In this document: positions 59,516-64,000 of the stretch, one piece after another
Layout of the letters: every line of letters begins with the position of its first letter
How positions within the stretch are numbered: position 1 is the stretch's first letter
Source: Panax quinquefolius
Lineage: Eukaryota; Streptophyta; Magnoliopsida; Apiales; Araliaceae
Assembly (NCBI GenBank): GCA_020205615.1
Contig: CM035160.1
Location: 126,410,525 to 126,474,524, forward strand
Length of the DNA: 64,000 nt
Reading direction: 5' to 3'
Program-made: the position numbers and the translations under genes
Notes under the pieces: generated by a model
The model's input: the letters and a program-made list of their open reading frames with translations, nothing else
What the model was told of the DNA's origin: nothing
Databases searched by the model: none

Positions 59516-60070
59516 CTCAGTAGGGGAGAGGACATCCTGTTCCACAGAACGTGTTGAGGTGACAACCAAATTGTCCTGCCATTTGCTAGCTCGACTCTGA
59601 ATCCTAAATTGCCACTCTGATCCAACCAGAGCTAATTTGAGCATTGGATTTAGTCCATTATCAGGTTCAAACTTTGCTATATTCAGATGCCCACGCTTAA
59701 GCCTCACCTGGATTAGAAAAGTTCTCTACCAGAATTATTTTCATGAAGATTAATGCAAGCCCATGAAAGAGATAACAGAAAGAAAAAACCACAAATTGTA
59801 GAAGTAACATGAGAATGTAAAGGTTACCTGCGTTGCAACGAGATTCACATCACCATTCTCAAATGCTAGAATGCCTTTAGGTTTTATCAATTTAGGATGA
59901 GCTAAGCCATTTAACTCAAGCTCGCCACTAACAGTAAAGTTGAGGATTAGAGGATAAACTATTCTCAATCCTGGTCCAAGAACAAGCTTTAAGTCAGTGA
60001 GGCAGATATCTAGTTTGGGCTTACTACTTACATTCCCCATTTCCTTCTCACTCAGCTTCAACCTCTTTAC
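59516..60070 (-). pseudogene. TIC236: TIC236 gene fragment (two exons with their intron)
   Basis: Exon 60070-59828 (81 codons, acceptor AG, donor GTAACC) reads SKPKLDICLTDLKLVLGPGL, RIVYPLILNFTVSGELELNG and GILAFENGDVNLVATQ. Exon 59707-59516 (64 codons, donor GTAATA) reads VRLKRGHLNIAKFEPDNGL, KLALVGSEWQFRIQSRASKW and NLVVTSTRSVEQDVLSPTE. This matches the TamB-like (DUF490) C-terminal region of TIC236, the chloroplast protein linking outer and inner envelope import channels. Both exons are open, phase 0, with consistent splice sites, so this piece is the best preserved in the island. The rest of the large gene is missing. Confidence 0.87.
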
Positions 60071-61084
60071 CTATAAATGACACAAAAATGGTTTACGCTG
60101 AAAACATTAAATAGTTGCACAAAAAGTATTAGACTAAAATAGTTAGATTTCAATTTTGGTAGCAACTAATCCATTATACTAAAAGACCTAAGTTTTCCAA
60201 ACAAAATTTTAAAAATAAGACAACATATGAACTCAGACAAGAACAGTTATGCAATTCCTTAAAGAATTTCAGCATTGATCACCAACTTAACAATATTTCT
60301 TTCAATTTTAAAAAAGAAGAAAGTAAGTCATGGAGACATGTACGAGAAGTGGGAGAAAGTTAGTGGAGATAAACACTTGAAGGCAATGGAGATCCATCAA
60401 TGTACAGATTTGAAAAGAAGTAGCTAATTCAGACATGAACAAGAAGAGGGACAAAGTTTATGGACATGGAAACCTGAAAGCAATGAGACCGATCCATGTA
60501 TAGATTGGTAGATGTTGTGTGCGCAAGTAATTATTATTATTTCTTATAAAAAAAATAAGAAGATATACACCCTCCGTCCAACTTTACTTGTCGTTAAATG
60601 ATCAATTACTTTGAAAGAGCTAATCAAAACCACAAATGGGCAAACAAATTTAATAAATGAACTGCTTTGAACAACCTTTTTTATATATATACAAAACTGC
60701 TCAAAATTTCTCGGAGAATAAGAATCGATACAAAGATATCTATTCCTCTTGTCACTTGCAAGTATCATAATTTCCACCTACTTAAATTCTTGAAACGAAT
60801 GAAAAGTAAGAATCAATAAATCTCAAGATTGAAATACTTCAAATATCTTATATGATATTCCTATTAATACCTAAAAACCAAGTGGCTCTGAGGCAGAGGA
60901 TACATAGGAAGGAGCAAAGAACTAACAAAGGAATCAAAAAGAGTTATTGCAGAAATTGGTAAATTTGAGCACTTTAGGTATAGTGGGCAAGTACACTTGA
61001 TCCTAACTAGTCAATTTCTACCAAAAACCTAATTTTTAGGAAAAATTCAAAAGGAATGAAATTTGTACCTTCAATTGGGAAATA
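60071..61084. other. Spacer between TIC236 and COG5 fragments
   Basis: No exon found. At 60565-60590 the sequence ACCCTCCGTCCAACTTTACT resembles one end of a Stowaway-type MITE, but no matching end is visible. The minus-strand ORF 60777-60544 has no recognised content. Confidence 0.4.
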
Positions 61085-61507
61085 ATGGAAGAGGCTGAAG
61101 GAGAAGGAGAGAACGACCCACTTTCAAAGACAAAAAACACCCCCACCACCGCAACAGCTGCGGCAGCTCACACTCCCAACGCCACCGCATCCTTACGCTT
61201 CTCCTCCTCTCGCTCATCACCCCTCGACTCATTCACCTCCGACCAAATTTTCTCAGTATTCCTCTCCCCGGACTTTGATTCCACCCGCTTCTCCTCCGCC
61301 ACCCTCGCCTCCGGCTCCGCCACACTGACATCCTCTCCCAACTCTCTTCCCTCCACTGCGCCGAATCCTCCCTCTCCCACCTCCATTCCTTTTTCTCCAC
61401 ACTCCAATCATCCCTCCACCGGTCCGAGATCTCCAATCCCATTTTCCATCTCCAATCCACGATCCGCCTCCTACGTCTCTCTGGCAAACATTAAGAAAAA
61501 GATCTAG
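61085..61507 (+). pseudogene. COG5: COG5 fragment (conserved oligomeric Golgi complex subunit 5, N-terminus)
   Basis: From ATG 61085: a Thr/Ala-rich N-terminus, then SSPLDSFTSDQIFSVFLSPD and FDSTRFSSATLASGSA, matching plant COG5 N-termini. At about 61320 some 30 codons are deleted and the frame shifts. The +2 frame then reads ILSQLSSLHCAESSLSHLHS, FFSTLQSSLHRSEISNP and HLQSTIRLLRLSGKH, again COG5. The ATG frame stays open to 61507 but its second half is not COG5. The normal protein is a tethering-complex subunit in Golgi traffic. Plus strand, opposite to the other fragments. Confidence 0.82.
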
Positions 61508-62105
61508 ATCTAGATCTGCATCTGCATATCTTTTCGGGTTTATAGCAAAACATAAAAGTTGTATAATTGCAACTATATAAAAAAAAAAATAATAAAATTT
61601 ATTAATAAATAAATGTTAATTTATTTATTTTAATAAATATAATGATTAATATTTTAAATTATAATTTAAGTAAGTTTTATTATTTTGAAATATTAAATTT
61701 TAAAATAAATACTTTAATTACAACTATAGATAGAATAAGAAAAAATGAGTTTTAAAGTATACTGTTAGTGAATGAATATTAATTTATTTATTTTTAATAA
61801 ATACAATAATTAATAATTTAAATTACAATTCAAATAACTTTTCATCGTTTTTGAAATTTGAAATTTTAATTTTAAAATGAATGTTCTAATTACAAATATA
61901 AGCAGAATATGGAAAAAAATAATGAATTTAAAGTCTAAATTAATTCAAACCTAACACATTTTAATAATAATATTATATTATCCATTGTTCTTGCTTTCAT
62001 GTTATCGCAAGTAAATTTTGAAAAGTTAAAAATTTGTAACAAGCTAATACCTATATATATATAATTAATTTATATATATGTGAGTTATTAATTATTGAAT
62101 ATAAG

Positions 62106-62142
<37 letters not shown>

Positions 62143-62423
62143 ATAAGTTCTTTAATAGTATATCTGTAACACCCTTTTGAATAGTTGATAAACTTATTGG
62201 AAAATCGAGATTGAAACATAATATATCTTGGTAAGTAATGTAACAACTTTGTAAACTTTTATTTTAATATGAGGGATTTACCATAGTCGACGTACGTTGT
62301 CGGTTTGTTTAACTAAGCTAATTTTTAATATTAAATAATCTGATAGAATTGCGACATGCAAAACATATCAAATAAAAAAAAAAAATCTAACCTAATGACA
62401 CTACCTCTTACTACATGTATAAA
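61508..62423. repeat. AT-rich tail with a tandem duplication
   Basis: No gene. Two diverged copies of a unit of about 160 bases lie at 61611-61760 and 61770-61936 (shared AATTTATTTATTTT, AATAAATA, AATTTTAAAATRAAT, ATTACAA blocks). A (TA)n run lies at 62110-62140. Confidence 0.6.
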
Positions 62424-63000
62424 AATCAAATAGTACAAGTTCTTTATTTGCTATTTTTTATAACAATATTTGTTATTTTATAAAACAAATATTTTTATAA
62501 AACAAATATTTTATAATAACAAATAAAGAATATAAAATATTTTATAAAACAAATATTTTATAAAAACAAATATTTTATAATAACAAATAAAGAATATAAA
62601 ATATATTTTTATAAAAATAGCAAATAAAGAATTATAAAATATTTGTTATTTTATAATAGGATATAAAATAGATATAAAAATATTTTATAATTCTTTATAT
62701 AACAAATATATTAATTTCTTCCCATTTTAATTTAAAATATTAATTCTTTTATGATATTTTATATCCTATTTTATATAACAATAGCATATATTTGTTATAT
62801 AAAGAATTAACAAATATTTTATAATTCTTTATTTGCTATTTTTATAAAAATATTTTATATTCTTTATTTGTTATTATAAAATATTTGTTTTATAAAATAT
62901 TTTATATTCTTTATTTGTTATTATAAAATATTTGTTTTTATAAAATAACAAATATTGTTATAAAAATAGCAAATAAAGAACTTGTGCTACTATTCGATTT
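62424..63000. repeat. Large AT-rich palindrome (MITE-like)
   Basis: The left arm starts AAATCAAATAGTACAAGTTC and the right arm ends with the reverse complement GAACTTGTGCTACTATTCGA. Between them TTTATTTGCTATTTTTATAA and AAATATTTGTTTTATAAAAT recur many times in both orientations. Total 577 bases with almost complete internal complementarity. No clear target repeat, no ORF. Confidence 0.7.
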
Positions 63001-63335
63001 TTTTTCTCTACGTCGTAAATAGGTTCATAGGCTATTAGATTTTTTTTTTTTTTTTAAGCCTAAGAGGCTCTTACGGTTTGGAATTTTTTTTTTTACAATA
63101 CAAGTACAAAGTACAGCATGCGGTCGTATTATTAATATTAAAAATTCGTTTTAGTTAAACAAATAATGACAACATGTTGACTATGGTGGGGTCCTCATAT
63201 TAAAATAAAAGTTTGGTACAAATTGTTACTAGTGGGTATATTTATGTTTCAATCTCACCTTCCAATAAGTTTATCAACGATCTAAAAAGTGTTACAGACA
63301 AGACAAGATTTGATAAAGAATTATTTATGGAAGGG

Positions 63336-63380
<45 letters not shown>

Positions 63381-63426
63381 TTTCAATTCATGACAATGGA
63401 TTGTTAGGAGTATTATTCTAACAACC
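63001..63426. other. AT-rich spacer with (TA)n microsatellite
   Basis: Poly-T runs at 63041-63055 and 63086-63096 and a long (TA)n tract at 63337-63377. The 64-codon ORF here reads mostly through the microsatellite. Confidence 0.6.
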
Positions 63427-63580
63427 ATCATCTCCATCGTTTTTATCATTGATCGATATAATTAATATTGAGATTGAAAAAATAAAAAGTCTTTTTTATA
63501 TATTAGCGGTAAGACTTTTATTTTTTCAATTTCAAACCATTAATTATATTGATCAATGATGGAAAATGATGGAGATGATG
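63427..63580. repeat. Long hairpin (MITE-like or miRNA-precursor-like)
   Basis: The arm 63427-63492 begins CATCATCTCCATCGTTTTTA and the arm 63512-63580 ends with its near reverse complement AAAATGATGGAGATGATG. The stem is about 67 base pairs with few mismatches and a loop of about 18 bases (TTTTATATATTAGCGGT). No coding. Confidence 0.7.
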
Positions 63581-64000
63581 AATTTTAATATTTTGATTAA
63601 ATGATGTAAATATGTTATGATGTAAATATGATGTAAATGATATAAATATGCAAATATGATAATATGTTATGTTATGATGTAAATGATATAAATATGTTAT
63701 GATTTTAGTATTTTAATGATGTAATTTGAATTTTTGTTGTTTTGATTAATTAACAAAATAATTTAAATTTTAATATTTTTTGAATTTAGTATTTTTGAAT
63801 TTGATTTTTTAGTATTTTTTTAATTAGTATTTTTAGTATTTGATGTAAATATGTAATTAGTATTTTAGTATCGGTAAGTGACTTTTAGTATTTTGATATG
63901 TTATACAACTATGGTAAAATTTTAGTATTTGAGTAAAATTTTAGTATTTTAATATTTGAATTTTAGTATTTTGATTAAATGATGTAAATATGTTATGATG
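63581..64000. repeat. Low-complexity repeats at window end
   Basis: GATGTAAATATGTTAT-type units recur at 63596-63710 and again at 63978-64000, and TTTTAGTATTT repeats fill 63770-63980. No ORF. The array runs off the window. Confidence 0.6.

Noticed and set aside
60565..60780. Stowaway-type MITE
   Set aside because: Only one end-like motif (CCCTCCGTCCAACTTTACT) and no matching inverse end or TA duplication.
61168..61487. Two minus-strand ORFs rich in Arg and Glu
   Set aside because: Shadows of the plus-strand COG5 fragment, whose Ser/Pro-rich codons leave the other strand open.

Overview
The window is repeat-dense nuclear DNA of a flowering plant, most likely a eudicot. It is AT-rich, with LTR retrotransposons nested in each other and short exon pieces of typical plant genes. 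I see no intact host gene. The clade names below (chromovirus/Tekay-like, Tat) come from motif reading, not from a database search.

Layout. (1) 1-7528: minus-strand Ty3/gypsy family A, a decayed gag-pol cut by the window edge (1-3638), its 5' LTR (3639-6244), and a second truncated A LTR (6245-7528). (2) 7529-8493: LTR-like host DNA. (3) 8494-22023: plus-strand chromovirus B with a 5-bp target duplication (GCATG). Its gag-pol is split in the protease by a family A solo LTR (13887-16503, target duplication ATCCC). (4) 22118-49478: minus-strand Tat-lineage element C (near-matching target duplication GTCAA/GTCAC). Its 3' LTR is split by a plus-strand family A element (22713-34437), whose own 5' LTR carries a piece of a B-type LTR (23457-25360). 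(5) 49479-55512: LTR remnants and a Tat gag fragment. (6) 55513-56303: CACTA-like element with many GCAACGA/TCGTTGC repeats. (7) 56705-61507: island of exon fragments from at least six unrelated genes (eIF3m, plastid fructose-bisphosphate aldolase, a GT31 galactosyltransferase, a membrane protein, TIC236, COG5), some with canonical splice sites still present, so probably captured as DNA. (8) 61508-64000: very AT-rich tail with palindromes, tandem repeats and a MITE-like or miRNA-like hairpin.

Relative order of events from nesting: C is older than the A copy inside it, which is older than the B-type fragment inside that. B is older than the A solo LTR inside it. Every gag-pol is broken by stops and frameshifts. 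In B at least four stops read TAG where a conserved or likely CAG is expected, as methylated-cytosine decay would give.

The features most worth checking are the chimeric gene-fragment island, the B LTR that contains its own polypurine tract, a decayed coiled-coil ORF upstream of B gag, an antisense coiled-coil ORF in C, and repeated hairpin modules in the A and C LTRs.
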